From NCBI GenBank assembly GCA_947290775.1, contig CAMYPM010000006.1:1-64000 (forward strand): a stretch of 64,000 bases of DNA, in the 5' to 3' direction. Positions within the stretch are counted from its first letter, which is position 1; each line of letters starts with the position of its first letter. Below, in pieces: positions 8,273-18,081 of this stretch. The stretch comes from an uncultured Bacteroidales bacterium (lineage in GTDB: Bacteria; Bacteroidota; Bacteroidia; Bacteroidales; Porphyromonadaceae). A program made the position numbers and the translations under genes. The notes beneath the pieces were generated by a model. The model had not been told where the DNA came from and made no database searches. It saw nothing but the letters and a program-made list of their open reading frames with translations.

Positions 8273-9430
8273 ATGGGTAGTTTTTGGTCCTTTCTTGGAG
8301 AAAACTTAGAGACCTTCTACTCCTTTACAGGTTTTGCCAACGCTACCTACCAGCATCTTATCATGATACTGGTGGGGTTGGTGTTTATCTTTTTGGCTAT
8401 TCGGTTTGAGTTTGAGCCTCTGCTGCTTATCCCGATTGGCTTTGGAATGCTTATTGGTAATATTCCTTTCAAGGATGCAGGTTTGCAAATAGGTATTTAT
8501 GAGGAGGGAAGTGTATTTAACATTTTGTATCAAGGGGTGCGGCAAGGTTGGTATCCACCGCTTATATTCCTTGGTATAGGGGCAATGACCGACTTTTCGG
8601 CACTTATATCCAATCCGAAGTTAATGCTCGTAGGAGCCGCTGCACAGTTTGGTATCTTTGGGGCTTATACGGCTGCGCTCTATTTGGGCTTTACGCCTAA
8701 TGAAGCGGGAGCTATCGGTATAATCGGAGGTGCGGACGGACCAACGGCAATCTTCTTAAGCTCTCGTTTAGCACCGGAGCTAATGGGGGCAATTGCTGTG
8801 TCGGCTTATTCCTACATGGCTTTAGTACCGATTATTCAACCTCCTTTTATGCGTCTTTTGACGACCAAGAAGGAGCGTTTGATTCGGATGAAGCCACCTC
8901 GCGCCGTATCCAAAACAGAAAAGATCATTTTCCCGATCGTGGGCTTGCTGCTTACGGCATTTCTTGTGCCGAGTGGTCTACCGCTTTTGGGAATGCTCTT
9001 CTTCGGAAATTTGCTTAAAGAGAGTGGGGTTACCAAGCGTCTGGCCGATGCTGCCAAAGGGCCTATCATAGACATTGTCACCACCTTATTGGGACTTACG
9101 GTAGGTGCCTCTACACAGGCGACAGAGTTCCTGACAGGTAAGTCGGTAATGATCTTTGGCTTAGGTGCTTTCTCTTTCATTGTGGCCACCTGTACAGGAG
9201 TACTTTTTGTGAAGATCATGAACCTCTTCCTTAAGAAAGGCAATAAGGTCAATCCCCTTATTGGTAATGCCGGGGTAAGTGCTGTGCCGGATTCAGCACG
9301 TATCTCACAGGTGGTAGGATTGCAGTACGATCCTACCAACTATCTGCTGATGCATGCTATGGGACCAAATGTAGCCGGTGTGATTGGTTCAGCGGTTGCC
9401 GCCGGTGTTTTATTGGGTTTCCTCGGTTGA
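8273..9430 (+). CDS. mmdB: Sodium-pumping decarboxylase beta subunit
   Basis: Integral membrane subunit that decarboxylates carboxybiotin and pumps sodium ions outward, storing the decarboxylation energy of the succinate-to-propionate route. The 385-residue length and many hydrophobic helices match OadB/MmdB/GcdB proteins. Two family signatures are present: GGADGPTAIFL with the sodium-binding aspartate D155, and near the C-terminus NAGVSAVPDSARISQ. It is the last gene of the operon and is followed 40 bases later by a strong terminator. Confidence 0.96.
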   Translation: MGSFWSFLGENLETFYSFTGFANATYQHLIMILVGLVFIFLAIRFEFEPLLLIPIGFGMLIGNIPFKDAGLQIGIYEEGSVFNILYQGVRQGWYPPLIFLGIGAMTDFSALISNPKLMLVGAAAQFGIFGAYTAALYLGFTPNEAGAIGIIGGADGPTAIFLSSRLAPELMGAIAVSAYSYMALVPIIQPPFMRLLTTKKERLIRMKPPRAVSKTEKIIFPIVGLLLTAFLVPSGLPLLGMLFFGNLLKESGVTKRLADAAKGPIIDIVTTLLGLTVGASTQATEFLTGKSVMIFGLGAFSFIVATCTGVLFVKIMNLFLKKGNKVNPLIGNAGVSAVPDSARISQVVGLQYDPTNYLLMHAMGPNVAGVIGSAVAAGVLLGFLG

Positions 9431-9470
9431 TGTAGCCTGATAGCATTCGAGAGTACTACACTTATTATAG

Positions 9471-9513
9471 GGCACTCTAACCTCATTATTAGGTTAGGGT
9501 GCCACTCTTTTTG
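9471..9513 (+). terminator. Rho-independent terminator of the gpmA-mmdB operon
   Basis: A 13-bp stem (9471-9483 with 9491-9503, one G-T pair) and a 7-base loop, followed by ACTCTTTTT. Confidence 0.9.
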
Positions 9514-9703
9514 TGAAAAGGCATTGACCGATAGGAACTTCGCACTTTACGAATAAGTTCAAGCACCCAGCTGCCATTATTAGGACCATAGGCGCTGAGG
9601 CTTTGAATGAAGGTATTGATCTTTTTCGAAAGAAAAATATTGCTATTCGTCTCAAATAGAGTAGGAAGGGGAGAGAATATTATGTTACATTGTGTAAGTT
9701 TGC

Positions 9704-9711
9704 TATCTTTG
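9704..9711 (+). promoter_or_regulatory. -7 box (TATCTTTG) for the AspT/SucE-type exporter
   Basis: Perfect TAnnTTTG match, 64 bases before the ATG at 9776. Confidence 0.6.
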
Positions 9712-9775
9712 TATAGGGATCCTGAGGGGTGAGAAATTCCTCAGATAGATCAAGATACTCAAGTTTTGCTGCTTT

Positions 9776-11452
9776 ATGGACTGGATTACAAATCTATTTT
9801 TTAATGAAGGGGTCGCGCAGTCGATTTTGCTTATATCCATGACTATTGCCTTTGGGCTTATGCTGGGGAAGATCAAGATATTCGGTATCTCCTTGGGAGT
9901 TACTTTCATTCTCTTCGTAGGCATATTCCTAAGTGCTATAGGGATGCAGGCAAGTAAAGAAACGCTCCATTTCTTTCAGGAGATGGGCTTGATCCTATTT
10001 GTCTTTTCTATAGGTTTGCAAGTGGGGCCATCCTTCTTTGCGAATTTCCGGAAGGGGGGTGCCAAGCTTAATCTTTTGGCTACCTGTATCGTTCTATTGG
10101 GAGCAGTCACTACGCTTATCATCCATTACGCTACAGGCACACCGATTAGTACCATGGTCGGAGTGATGAGTGGAGCCATTACCAACACCCCCGGCTTGGG
10201 CGCTGCGCAGCAGGCTTATGTAGATGTGAAAGGTGTGTCGGATCCCTCCATTTCGTTGGGTTATGCCGTGGCATATCCATTGGGGGTTGTGGGAATTATA
10301 CTATCCCTTATTGTGCTAAGAATGATCTTTCGGGTGAATTTGGATAAGGAGCAACAGAAGTTGGATGATGCTTCGGCACACAATGAGAAAGAGCTTACAC
10401 CGCTCTCGCTGGTGGTGAATAATCCTTCCGTATTTGGCAAAAGTGTATCGGCTATCTCTCAGCTACTTAAAGGTAGCCACTTTGTGGTAAGTCGTATCTA
10501 TAAGCACAAGCAGGAAGAAGTATTTGAGGTCGGTCCTGATACGATATTGGAAGAGAATGACAAAGTGTTTGTAATAGCTCCTAATGCAGATGTGGAAGCG
10601 GTGGTCTCCATGATTGGTTATCAGGTAAAGATGGACCGTAAGCAGTGGATTCCTACGGCAGCTAAGTTTACAGCTAAGCGGATTGTGATAACCAAAGAGG
10701 AGGTAAATGGTCGCACTTTGGAGCAGCTTAATCTGCGTGCGCTCTATGGGGTAACCATTACACGGGTAGAGCGCTCGGGCTTTGAGTTCCTTGCCTCTCC
10801 TTCGTTCCGCCTGCAGTATGGGGATGTACTTACTATTGTGGGCAGTGATTCCGGCCTGACCAATGTGCGACAAGTATTAGGTGATAGAGAAAAGCACCTC
10901 AACGATCCTAACCTGATCTCTATCTTTTTAGGAATCGTATTAGGCGTAATCCTTGGGTCTGTACCTATTTTTATTCCGGGTATTCCACAGCCTTTGAAGC
11001 TGGGATTAGCCGGCGGACCGCTTATAGTTGCCATTCTTCTATCCAGCTTTGGATATAAATATCGTCTAATTACCTATACAACCACAAGTGCCAATTTGAT
11101 GCTTCGGGAGGTGGGCATCTCCTCTTTCCTGGCCTGTGTGGGGCTTGCTGCCGGAGGTAACTTTGTAGATACAATAGTGAATAAAGGCGGATATATTTGG
11201 ATCCTGTACGGCTTCCTTATTACCGTTATTCCCCTTTTGTTGGTAGGAGCCTATGCGCGTGGTAAGATGAAAATGAATTTCCTAACCCTTATGGGGCTTA
11301 TCGCCGGCAGTACAACGGATCCTCCTGCATTGGCTTATGCCTCCTCTCATGGCGACGGGAGCGCAGCGCAATTGGGATATGCTACAGTGTACCCGCTAAC
11401 GATGTTCTTGCGGGTGATAGTAGCACAAGTGATGATTCTCTTTTTCCTCTAA
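9776..11452 (+). CDS. Aspartate-alanine exchanger (AAEx/YidE) family transporter, possible succinate exporter
   Basis: Membrane protein of 558 residues in the layout of the AAE family: an N-terminal block of about five helices (1-185), a cytoplasmic region of about 200 residues with two TrkA-C (RCK-C) domains (around 210-370; VFVIAPNADVEAV and LTIVGSDSGL), and a second block of about five helices. Family hallmarks such as GAITNTPGLGAAQQAY and GSTTDPPALAYA are present. Characterised members are the AspT aspartate:alanine antiporter and the SucE succinate exporter of Corynebacterium. Placement between the succinate-using decarboxylase operon and fumarate reductase suggests a dicarboxylate, perhaps succinate, but the substrate is inferred. 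It has its own promoter. Confidence 0.88.
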   Translation: MDWITNLFFNEGVAQSILLISMTIAFGLMLGKIKIFGISLGVTFILFVGIFLSAIGMQASKETLHFFQEMGLILFVFSIGLQVGPSFFANFRKGGAKLNLLATCIVLLGAVTTLIIHYATGTPISTMVGVMSGAITNTPGLGAAQQAYVDVKGVSDPSISLGYAVAYPLGVVGIILSLIVLRMIFRVNLDKEQQKLDDASAHNEKELTPLSLVVNNPSVFGKSVSAISQLLKGSHFVVSRIYKHKQEEVFEVGPDTILEENDKVFVIAPNADVEAVVSMIGYQVKMDRKQWIPTAAKFTAKRIVITKEEVNGRTLEQLNLRALYGVTITRVERSGFEFLASPSFRLQYGDVLTIVGSDSGLTNVRQVLGDREKHLNDPNLISIFLGIVLGVILGSVPIFIPGIPQPLKLGLAGGPLIVAILLSSFGYKYRLITYTTTSANLMLREVGISSFLACVGLAAGGNFVDTIVNKGGYIWILYGFLITVIPLLLVGAYARGKMKMNFLTLMGLIAGSTTDPPALAYASSHGDGSAAQLGYATVYPLTMFLRVIVAQVMILFFL

Positions 11453-11508
11453 AAAAGCGATTAGAGGACTCTTTTGGAATGAATACCTATTTATTGGTAT
11501 AATAATAG

Positions 11509-11516
11509 TATCTTTG
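11509..11516 (+). promoter_or_regulatory. -7 box (TATCTTTG) for frdCAB
   Basis: Perfect TAnnTTTG match, 117 bases before the frdC start, implying an untranslated leader of roughly 110 bases. Confidence 0.55.
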
Positions 11517-11633
11517 AGGAGTCCAAAGCCTTTGTGCGTGCGGTATGCTGTAAGAAGTATCCTTCGCTTTGAGGAGAGTAGACAAAAGTAAATAGGAAAT
11601 ATAACAAACGACAACTGATATTCTAAAACCATT

Positions 11634-12344
11634 ATGTGGCTTTCAAAATCTTCTGTGGGCAGAAAGGTGGTGATGAGTGTGACAGGATTGGCCTTGATCC
11701 TCTTCCTTCTCTTTCACATGTCAATGAACTTAGTGGCAATCTTTAGTGCAGAGGCGTACAACATGGTTTGTGCCTTCTTAGGTGCTAATTGGTATGCCTT
11801 GGTAGCATCTCTGGCACTGGCTGTTTTGGCAGTGATACACATCTTTTATGCAACTTGGCTTACGCTGATGAACCGTAGAGCACGTGGCAACGACCGATAT
11901 GCGGTTACGGCACGTCCGAAGGGAGTTAGCTGGGAGTCCAAGAATATGTTTGTCTTGGGTCTTATTATCTTCTTGGGCTTAATACTGCACCTATGTAACT
12001 TTTGGGCCAAGATGCAGCTCGCCGAGTTGATGGGACAACATGATTTGGGTATAGAAGGGGTATACGGTCCACAAGATGGCGCCGGACTTATCCGCTACAC
12101 CTTTAGCAATCCTATTTATGTAATCCTTTACATCATTTGGCTTGTGGCTCTTTGGTTCCACTTGACTCATGGTTTCTGGAGTGCGCTCCAGACATTGGGA
12201 TGGAACGGTAAGAAGTGGTTGCACCGCATACAGGTTATCTCTACTGTATTCGCAACAATTATAGTACTGGGCTTTGCTGTAGTGGTTTGTGCCTACTTTT
12301 TCTTCAATCTTGAAGCTGGAGCTCTTACATTCACTAATTTTTAA
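11634..12344 (+). CDS. frdC: Fumarate reductase / succinate dehydrogenase cytochrome b subunit
   Basis: Membrane subunit that binds heme b and passes electrons from menaquinol to the catalytic subunits. It has 236 residues and about five membrane helices, the single-anchor type seen in Bacteroidota, Bacillus and Wolinella. Histidines that may ligate heme or quinone lie within helices ([43 protein letters not shown]). Its stop overlaps the frdA start (TAATG), implying coupled translation. The enzyme should work mainly as fumarate reductase in an anaerobic succinate/propionate fermenter. Confidence 0.95.
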   Translation: MWLSKSSVGRKVVMSVTGLALILFLLFHMSMNLVAIFSAEAYNMVCAFLGANWYALVASLALAVLAVIHIFYATWLTLMNRRARGNDRYAVTARPKGVSWESKNMFVLGLIIFLGLILHLCNFWAKMQLAELMGQHDLGIEGVYGPQDGAGLIRYTFSNPIYVILYIIWLVALWFHLTHGFWSALQTLGWNGKKWLHRIQVISTVFATIIVLGFAVVVCAYFFFNLEAGALTFTNF

Positions 12345-14308
12345 TGGCTAAGCATAACGAAACTATGAATAAATTAGATGCCAAAATACCTGCCGGCCCA
12401 TTAGCCGACAAGTGGACTAACTATAAAGATCACCAGAAGCTCGTAAATCCTGCCAACAAACGCCGTTTGGATATAATCGTGGTAGGTACGGGTTTAGCAG
12501 GCGCTTCTGCAGCTGCCTCGCTTGGAGAGATGGGCTTCAATGTGCTGAATTTTTGTATTCAGGATTCGCCCCGTCGTGCTCACTCTATTGCAGCACAAGG
12601 GGGAATCAACGCAGCTAAGAATTATCAGAACGATGGCGACTCGGTATTCCGTCTCTACTATGATACGATCAAGGGAGGCGACTACAGAGCACGGGAGGCT
12701 AATGTATATCGCTTGGCAGAGGTAAGCAATGCGATCATTGACCAATGTGTAGCGCAGGGCGTACCCTTTGCACGCGAATATGGAGGATTGTTAGATAACC
12801 GTTCCTTTGGAGGGGCTCAGGTATCGCGTACTTTCTACGCTCGAGGTCAAACGGGGCAGCAGCTTCTTTTAGGCGCCTACTCGGCACTCAGTCGTCAGGT
12901 AGCGAAAGGAAGTGTGAAGCTCTATACACGGCATGAAATGCTTGATTTAGTGATCATTGATGGTAGAGCACATGGTATTATTACACGAAACTTAGTAACC
13001 GGTGGATTGGAGCGCTTTGCTGCTCACGCAGTGGTGATAGCTACCGGAGGGTATGGTAATGCCTTCTTCCTCACTACCAATGCAATGGCTTCTAACGGCT
13101 CTGCTGCTTGGCAGTGCTATCGCAAGGGAGCTTTCTTTGCTAATCCTTGTATGGCACAGATTCACCCGACTTGTATCCCGATGCATGGAGATTATCAGTC
13201 CAAGTTAACTCTGATGAGTGAGTCTCTGCGTAATGACGGACGTATTTGGGTTCCCAAGAAGCTGGAGGACGCTAAGCGTTTGCAGAGAGGTGAAATAAAG
13301 GGTCACGACATTCCCGAAGAGGATAGAGACTACTACTTGGAGCGTCGTTATCCTGCTTTCGGTAACTTGGTCCCGCGTGACGTAGCAAGCCGCGCTGCTA
13401 AGGAGCGTTGCGATGCCGGATACGGAGTAAATCAGACCGGATTAGCTGTGTTCCTTGACTTCGATGATGCTATTAAACGGATGGGTAAGAAGGTCGTTGA
13501 GGAGAAGTATGGTAACCTATTCCAGATGTATGAAAAGATTACTAACGACAATCCTTATGAAACCCCTATGATGATCTATCCGGCCATACACTATACGATG
13601 GGCGGTCTGTGGGTAGACTATGAGCTGCAGACGACTATCCCGGGGCTCTTCGCTATTGGTGAGGCTAACTTTAGTGACCATGGAGCCAATAGATTAGGTG
13701 CTTCTGCACTGATGCAAGGTTTGGCGGACGGATACTTTGTATTGCCCTATACGATGCAAAATTATCTGGCAGATCAGATTAGTATACCTCACTTTACTAC
13801 GGATCACAAGGAGTTTGACGAAGCTGAGAAGGCCATTAAGCAACGTATTGATCGCTTAATGAGCTGTAAGGGAAATCGCTCTGTGGATAGCTTGCACAAA
13901 GAGTTGGGACATATCATGTGGGAGCACGTTGGTATGGGACGTGATAAGGCCGGTCTTGAAGAAGGAATTCGTCTATTGGAGGATTTACAGGGGCGTTTCT
14001 ATAAAGAACTTCACATCCCCGGAGAGGCTAACGACCTTAATATAGAGTTGGAAAAGGCTCTACGCTTTGAGGACTTTATCGGTATCGGTCTGCTGATGGC
14101 TCATGATGCGTTAGATCGTGAAGAGAGCTGTGGCGGACACTTCCGTATTGAGCATCAGACACCTGATGGAGAGGCAATGCGTGACGATGAGCATTTCGCT
14201 TATGTATCCTGCTGGGAGTATATGGGCGAAGATAAGGCACCTATAATGCATAAAGAGGAGCTTGTTTATGAGTTTACGGAGCGCTTGACCCGTAATTACA
14301 AGAGCTAA
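12344..14308 (+). CDS. frdA: Fumarate reductase flavoprotein subunit
   Basis: Catalytic subunit that reduces fumarate to succinate with covalently bound FAD. It has 654 residues, the usual length for the long Bacteroidota form. The dinucleotide-binding GTGLAG motif is at 48-53 and the FAD-attaching histidine is H80 in [11 protein letters not shown]. The substrate region shows HPTCIP and the catalytic-arginine region [27 protein letters not shown] matches the conserved FAD-adenine segment. It is coupled to frdC by a one-base overlap and followed 21 bases later by frdB. Confidence 0.97.
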   Translation: MAKHNETMNKLDAKIPAGPLADKWTNYKDHQKLVNPANKRRLDIIVVGTGLAGASAAASLGEMGFNVLNFCIQDSPRRAHSIAAQGGINAAKNYQNDGDSVFRLYYDTIKGGDYRAREANVYRLAEVSNAIIDQCVAQGVPFAREYGGLLDNRSFGGAQVSRTFYARGQTGQQLLLGAYSALSRQVAKGSVKLYTRHEMLDLVIIDGRAHGIITRNLVTGGLERFAAHAVVIATGGYGNAFFLTTNAMASNGSAAWQCYRKGAFFANPCMAQIHPTCIPMHGDYQSKLTLMSESLRNDGRIWVPKKLEDAKRLQRGEIKGHDIPEEDRDYYLERRYPAFGNLVPRDVASRAAKERCDAGYGVNQTGLAVFLDFDDAIKRMGKKVVEEKYGNLFQMYEKITNDNPYETPMMIYPAIHYTMGGLWVDYELQTTIPGLFAIGEANFSDHGANRLGASALMQGLADGYFVLPYTMQNYLADQISIPHFTTDHKEFDEAEKAIKQRIDRLMSCKGNRSVDSLHKELGHIMWEHVGMGRDKAGLEEGIRLLEDLQGRFYKELHIPGEANDLNIELEKALRFEDFIGIGLLMAHDALDREESCGGHFRIEHQTPDGEAMRDDEHFAYVSCWEYMGEDKAPIMHKEELVYEFTERLTRNYKS

Positions 14309-14329
14309 TTAAAGACACATCGAACCGTT

Positions 14330-15097
14330 ATGGAAAAGAAGATAGATAAAAATATAGATATCACCGTAAAGGTATGGCGTCAGAGAGGGCCAAAGGAGCG
14401 TGGACACTTCGAGACTTATCAGCTCAAGCAGGTTTCTCAGAGCGCCTCATTCCTTGAAATGATTGACCTTCTCAACGAACAGTTGGTGGGGGAAGATAAG
14501 GATCCTATTGCTTATGACCATGATTGCCGTGAAGGAATCTGTGGTATGTGCTCTCTCTATATCAATGGGCATCCACACGGACCGGATACGAGCATTACGA
14601 CTTGTCAATTGCATATGCGTCACTTCAATGATGGCGATGTGATCACAGTTGAACCTTGGCGTAGTGCAGGCTTCCCTATTATCCGAGACTTAATGGTGGA
14701 TCGCTCTGCTTACGACAAGATCATTCAAGCAGGTGGTTATGTATCGGTTAATACCGGAGGCATTCCCGATGCTAATGCGATTGCAATTCCCAAGCATAAA
14801 GCAGAGGAAGCAATGGATGCAGCTGCTTGTATCGGTTGTGGAGCTTGTGCAGCTGCTTGTAAGAATGGTTCTGCTATGCTCTTTGTAAGTGCTAAAGTGA
14901 GTCAGCTGGCCCTTCTGCCTCAGGGTAGACCGGAGGCGGCTCGCCGTGCAAAGGCCATGCTGGCTAAGATGGATGAGTTGGGATTTGGTAATTGTACCAA
15001 TACACGCCAGTGTGAAATGGAGTGCCCGAAGAATGTATCCATTACGCATATTGCACGACTAAATAGAGAGTTTATCAAGGCAAAGTGCCGCGATTAA
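14330..15097 (+). CDS. frdB: Fumarate reductase iron-sulfur subunit
   Basis: Electron-transfer subunit between the heme anchor and the flavin. The N-terminal ferredoxin domain binds a [2Fe-2S] cluster through C66, C71, C74 and C92 ([10 protein letters not shown] and ITTCQ). The C-terminal domain has [11 protein letters not shown] and [14 protein letters not shown] for the [3Fe-4S] and [4Fe-4S] clusters. The 255-residue length is normal. It closes the frdCAB operon; a strong hairpin terminator follows 33 bases after the stop. Confidence 0.97.
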   Translation: MEKKIDKNIDITVKVWRQRGPKERGHFETYQLKQVSQSASFLEMIDLLNEQLVGEDKDPIAYDHDCREGICGMCSLYINGHPHGPDTSITTCQLHMRHFNDGDVITVEPWRSAGFPIIRDLMVDRSAYDKIIQAGGYVSVNTGGIPDANAIAIPKHKAEEAMDAAACIGCGACAAACKNGSAMLFVSAKVSQLALLPQGRPEAARRAKAMLAKMDELGFGNCTNTRQCEMECPKNVSITHIARLNREFIKAKCRD

Positions 15098-15130
15098 GCT
15101 GAACGCAAAGTTCTTGCTAAACTAAAAGAC

Positions 15131-15170
15131 AAAACCCCTTCCGAGTAGCTACTCGGGAGGGGTTTTATTT
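15131..15170 (+). terminator. Rho-independent terminator of frdCAB
   Basis: A 16-bp stem with one G-T pair built around AAACCCCTTCCGAGTA, ending in TTTTATTT. It may also stop convergent mutS transcription. Confidence 0.9.
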
Positions 15171-15229
15171 GGGAGCCTTCTAAAGAGTATAATCCATTTT
15201 ACATATAGAGCCCCTTACGGTTCCTTTTT

Positions 15230-17914
15230 CTAATATTTATTGAGAATAGCTTTCAGACGGCTTAGGGTATTGAGAGCTTCCAGCGGAGTCATTGTATTGA
15301 TATCGGTTGCTTGAAGTTCATCGCGTAGCTTTAGTAGCTGCGGGTCGGATATATCAAACAGGGAGAGCTGTATTCCCCCGGAAGAGCGTTCCTTGTTGGG
15401 TTTAGAACTGCTCTTTGCGCCTTTGGGAAGCTTTGCTTGCAAGTCCCCTCCCACCCGCTCTGACTCCAGGGCTTGTAATATTTCTTTTGAACGCACAATA
15501 ATGGGAGAAGGTATACCTGCCAGTTTTGCCACTTCTATACCGAAGCTATGCTCATTACTGCCCTCTACCAGTTTGCGAAGGAAGATCATTTCTCCATTTA
15601 GTTCCTTAGCCGACACATTGAAATTATATACATTGGGTAGAGTGTCTGCCAGCTCGTTCAATTCGTGATAGTGGGTAGCAAAGAGTGTCTTCGGCTTTAA
15701 GTTTTGCTGATTGTGAAGATACTCCACAATAGCCCAAGCGATAGATATTCCATCAAATGTACTGGTACCGCGTCCAAGCTCATCGAATAAGATAAGGCTT
15801 CGAGGGGTTAGGTTATTGATAATGTTGGCAGCTTCCTGCATTTCAACCATAAAAGTGGACTCCCCTGAGGAAATATTGTCCGATGCCCCTACACGCGTAA
15901 AGATAGCATCCACCATTCCTATGGTAGCCGCTTCAGCCGGTACGAAAGAACCTATCTGTGCCATTAGCGTAATAAGGGCTGTTTGCCGCAGAAGAGCACT
16001 CTTACCGCTCATGTTGGGTCCGGTGATCAGCATAATCTGGCACCCGTCATTCTCCAGATGAATCGTATTGGGGATATAAGGGGCGTTTGCAGGAAGTTGA
16101 CGCTCTATTACCGGATGACGACCTTCAATGATATCAATAGCGAAGCTGTCGTCCATCGTAGGCAGGGTGTAGTCATACTTGGCAGCGGCAATAGCAAAGG
16201 CTGAAAGAACGTCAATTACGGCAATGGCCCGGCATGTATGCTGAAGCGTCTCTATATAGGGCTGTATGGCCTCAACCAGTTCACTGAAGAAGCGTGTTTC
16301 AAGCTCCAGTATTCGCTGCTCAGCTCCCATGATTTTATCCTCGTACTCCTTTAGCTCTTCTGTTATATAGCGCTCGCTACTAACTAAGGTTTGCTTACGA
16401 ATCCACTCGGGAGGAACCTTATCCTTATAGGTATTTCTAACCTCCAAATAGAAGCCAAAAACATTATTGAAGCCTATCTTTAGGCTGGCAATGCCGGTTC
16501 GCTCACATTCTCGCTGTTGCATTTGTAGGAGGTACTCCTTGCCATGCTCCGAAAGCTGCCGTAAGTCATCCAATTCCTCATTGAATCCCTCTGCTATCGT
16601 ATGTCGGTCTTTCGAAGGCGTTACGGGAGGGTCTTCCGCTAAGCTATAGCGTATACGGGCGACCAAGTCAGGCACTGTGTCGATTTGCTTTGCTAAGGCT
16701 TCTAAGTCTTCACATCCGGAGGCGAGAAGTCGCTCCTTAATAGGCACCAATGTCTCCAAAGCAATACGCAAAGCCTCTATTTGTCGCGCATTAGTACGGC
16801 GCATAGCTATTCGGGCTAAAGAGCGCTCCATATCACCTACATGCATAGCTCCCTTTTTAGGATCTATAAAGTCCTCATGTAGGGAAGTATTCTTATAAAA
16901 GAAGTCTACTATACGTTGTCGCCTCTGAATGGGGGATACCTCTTTTAGCGGAAAGCGTATCCACTCGCGTAGCAAACGTGCACCCATCGGAGTAACTGTT
17001 TCATCCAAAACAGAAAGCAAACTACTCCCGCCTGCATGCATTGGCTCCAGCAACTCTAAACTGTAAATAGTGAAGCTGTCGAGCCGCATCCTCTCTGAGT
17101 CGGAGATGCGTCGAATGGAGGTAATGTGTCCTAAGCTACCATGACGCGTAATATCAAGGTAATTCAGTATCACTCCTGCTGCGGTAGTGGCTAACGGATA
17201 CTCTTCCAACCCGAAGCCCTTAAGGCTTTGAACACTGAAATGACGCAATAAACGATCTCGGTTGTTTGCAGCATTAAAGTACCAATCATCAGCCTTATAC
17301 AAAAATGTATCGATACCAAAGAGTGCTTTGAAGCGGTCGTGTAGGTCTAACGATACAATTACCTCCTTGGGTTGATAGGCATTCAATAGTTTTTTTACAA
17401 AGGTTATATCACCCTCTGCTGCCATATATTGTCCGGTGGACACATCCATGAATGCCACTCCGTAAAGGTGCTCTTTATCTGCTTCTACAATGGCGGCTAA
17501 GTAGCTGTTTTCCTTGTTGTCAAGGATAGATTCAGTGACCGCTGTACCTGGTGTTACAAGCTCGGTAATACCTCGTTTTACAAGCTTGTTGGTCAGTTTG
17601 GGATCTTCAAGTTGATCGCATATAGCTACTCGTTTGCCGGCACGAATCAATCGCGGTAAATAGGTGTCTACTGCATGATGGGGGAAGCCGGCCAAATCAA
17701 CTCCTGCCGCCCCTCCGTTTGATCGTTTGGTTAAGGTTAGCCCCAGAATACGGGAGGCCTCAATAGCATCCTCCGCAAACGTTTCATAGAAATCGCCCAC
17801 TCGAAAGAGCAATATGGCATCGGGATATTTCTGCTTTATGCGGTAGAATTGCCGCATCATAGGCGTATCCGAGCGTGCTGCGGTCCTCTTTTTACTATCG
17901 TTTGCTTCCGACAC
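15230..17914 (-). CDS. mutS: DNA mismatch repair ATPase MutS
   Basis: Recognises base mismatches and small loops after replication and recruits MutL. The 894-residue protein has all MutS domains. The N-terminal mismatch-reading domain has the F-x-E motif at F42-E44 (GDFYETF), followed by connector, lever and clamp regions. The ATPase has Walker A GPNMSGKS near residue 631, Walker B DELGRGTSTFDG and the helix-turn-helix end. Length and motifs are those of MutS1, not the endonuclease MutS2. It has its own -7 box and converges with frdB. Confidence 0.97.
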   Translation of the reverse strand: MSEANDSKKRTAARSDTPMMRQFYRIKQKYPDAILLFRVGDFYETFAEDAIEASRILGLTLTKRSNGGAAGVDLAGFPHHAVDTYLPRLIRAGKRVAICDQLEDPKLTNKLVKRGITELVTPGTAVTESILDNKENSYLAAIVEADKEHLYGVAFMDVSTGQYMAAEGDITFVKKLLNAYQPKEVIVSLDLHDRFKALFGIDTFLYKADDWYFNAANNRDRLLRHFSVQSLKGFGLEEYPLATTAAGVILNYLDITRHGSLGHITSIRRISDSERMRLDSFTIYSLELLEPMHAGGSSLLSVLDETVTPMGARLLREWIRFPLKEVSPIQRRQRIVDFFYKNTSLHEDFIDPKKGAMHVGDMERSLARIAMRRTNARQIEALRIALETLVPIKERLLASGCEDLEALAKQIDTVPDLVARIRYSLAEDPPVTPSKDRHTIAEGFNEELDDLRQLSEHGKEYLLQMQQRECERTGIASLKIGFNNVFGFYLEVRNTYKDKVPPEWIRKQTLVSSERYITEELKEYEDKIMGAEQRILELETRFFSELVEAIQPYIETLQHTCRAIAVIDVLSAFAIAAAKYDYTLPTMDDSFAIDIIEGRHPVIERQLPANAPYIPNTIHLENDGCQIMLITGPNMSGKSALLRQTALITLMAQIGSFVPAEAATIGMVDAIFTRVGASDNISSGESTFMVEMQEAANIINNLTPRSLILFDELGRGTSTFDGISIAWAIVEYLHNQQNLKPKTLFATHYHELNELADTLPNVYNFNVSAKELNGEMIFLRKLVEGSNEHSFGIEVAKLAGIPSPIIVRSKEILQALESERVGGDLQAKLPKGAKSSSKPNKERSSGGIQLSLFDISDPQLLKLRDELQATDINTMTPLEALNTLSRLKAILNKY

Positions 17915-17948
17915 TGTGATCCTTGTATTATATACTTCTTCCTCTGTA

Positions 17949-17956
17949 CAAAGATA
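17949..17956 (-). promoter_or_regulatory. -7 box (TATCTTTG, reverse strand) for mutS
   Basis: Perfect TAnnTTTG match on the minus strand, 34 bases before the mutS ATG. Confidence 0.6.
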
Positions 17957-18039
17957 ATAAATGAAACCCTAAAGAAGATGCCCCATTAAGGGGATCCTGA
18001 CCAGGTACTGGTTCCCTTACGCAGTCTTATGAAAATTCG

Positions 18040-18047
18040 TACTTTTG
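18040..18047 (+). promoter_or_regulatory. -7 box (TACTTTTG) for the LRR protein gene
   Basis: Perfect TAnnTTTG match, 34 bases before the ATG at 18082. Confidence 0.55.
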
Positions 18048-18081
18048 TAGTGACTAATTAGAGAAATTACAATACGCAGAT

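Larger units (their letters stand above)
9431..9775. other. Intergenic region: terminator, promoter and possible coding remnant
   Basis: The first part holds the operon terminator (9471-9513) and the end holds the promoter for the exporter gene (9704-9711). Between them, 9528-9656 is a 43-codon frame without a start codon, and the opposite strand is open for about 83 codons (9492-9740), also without a suitable start. Either may be decayed coding sequence. Confidence 0.4.
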
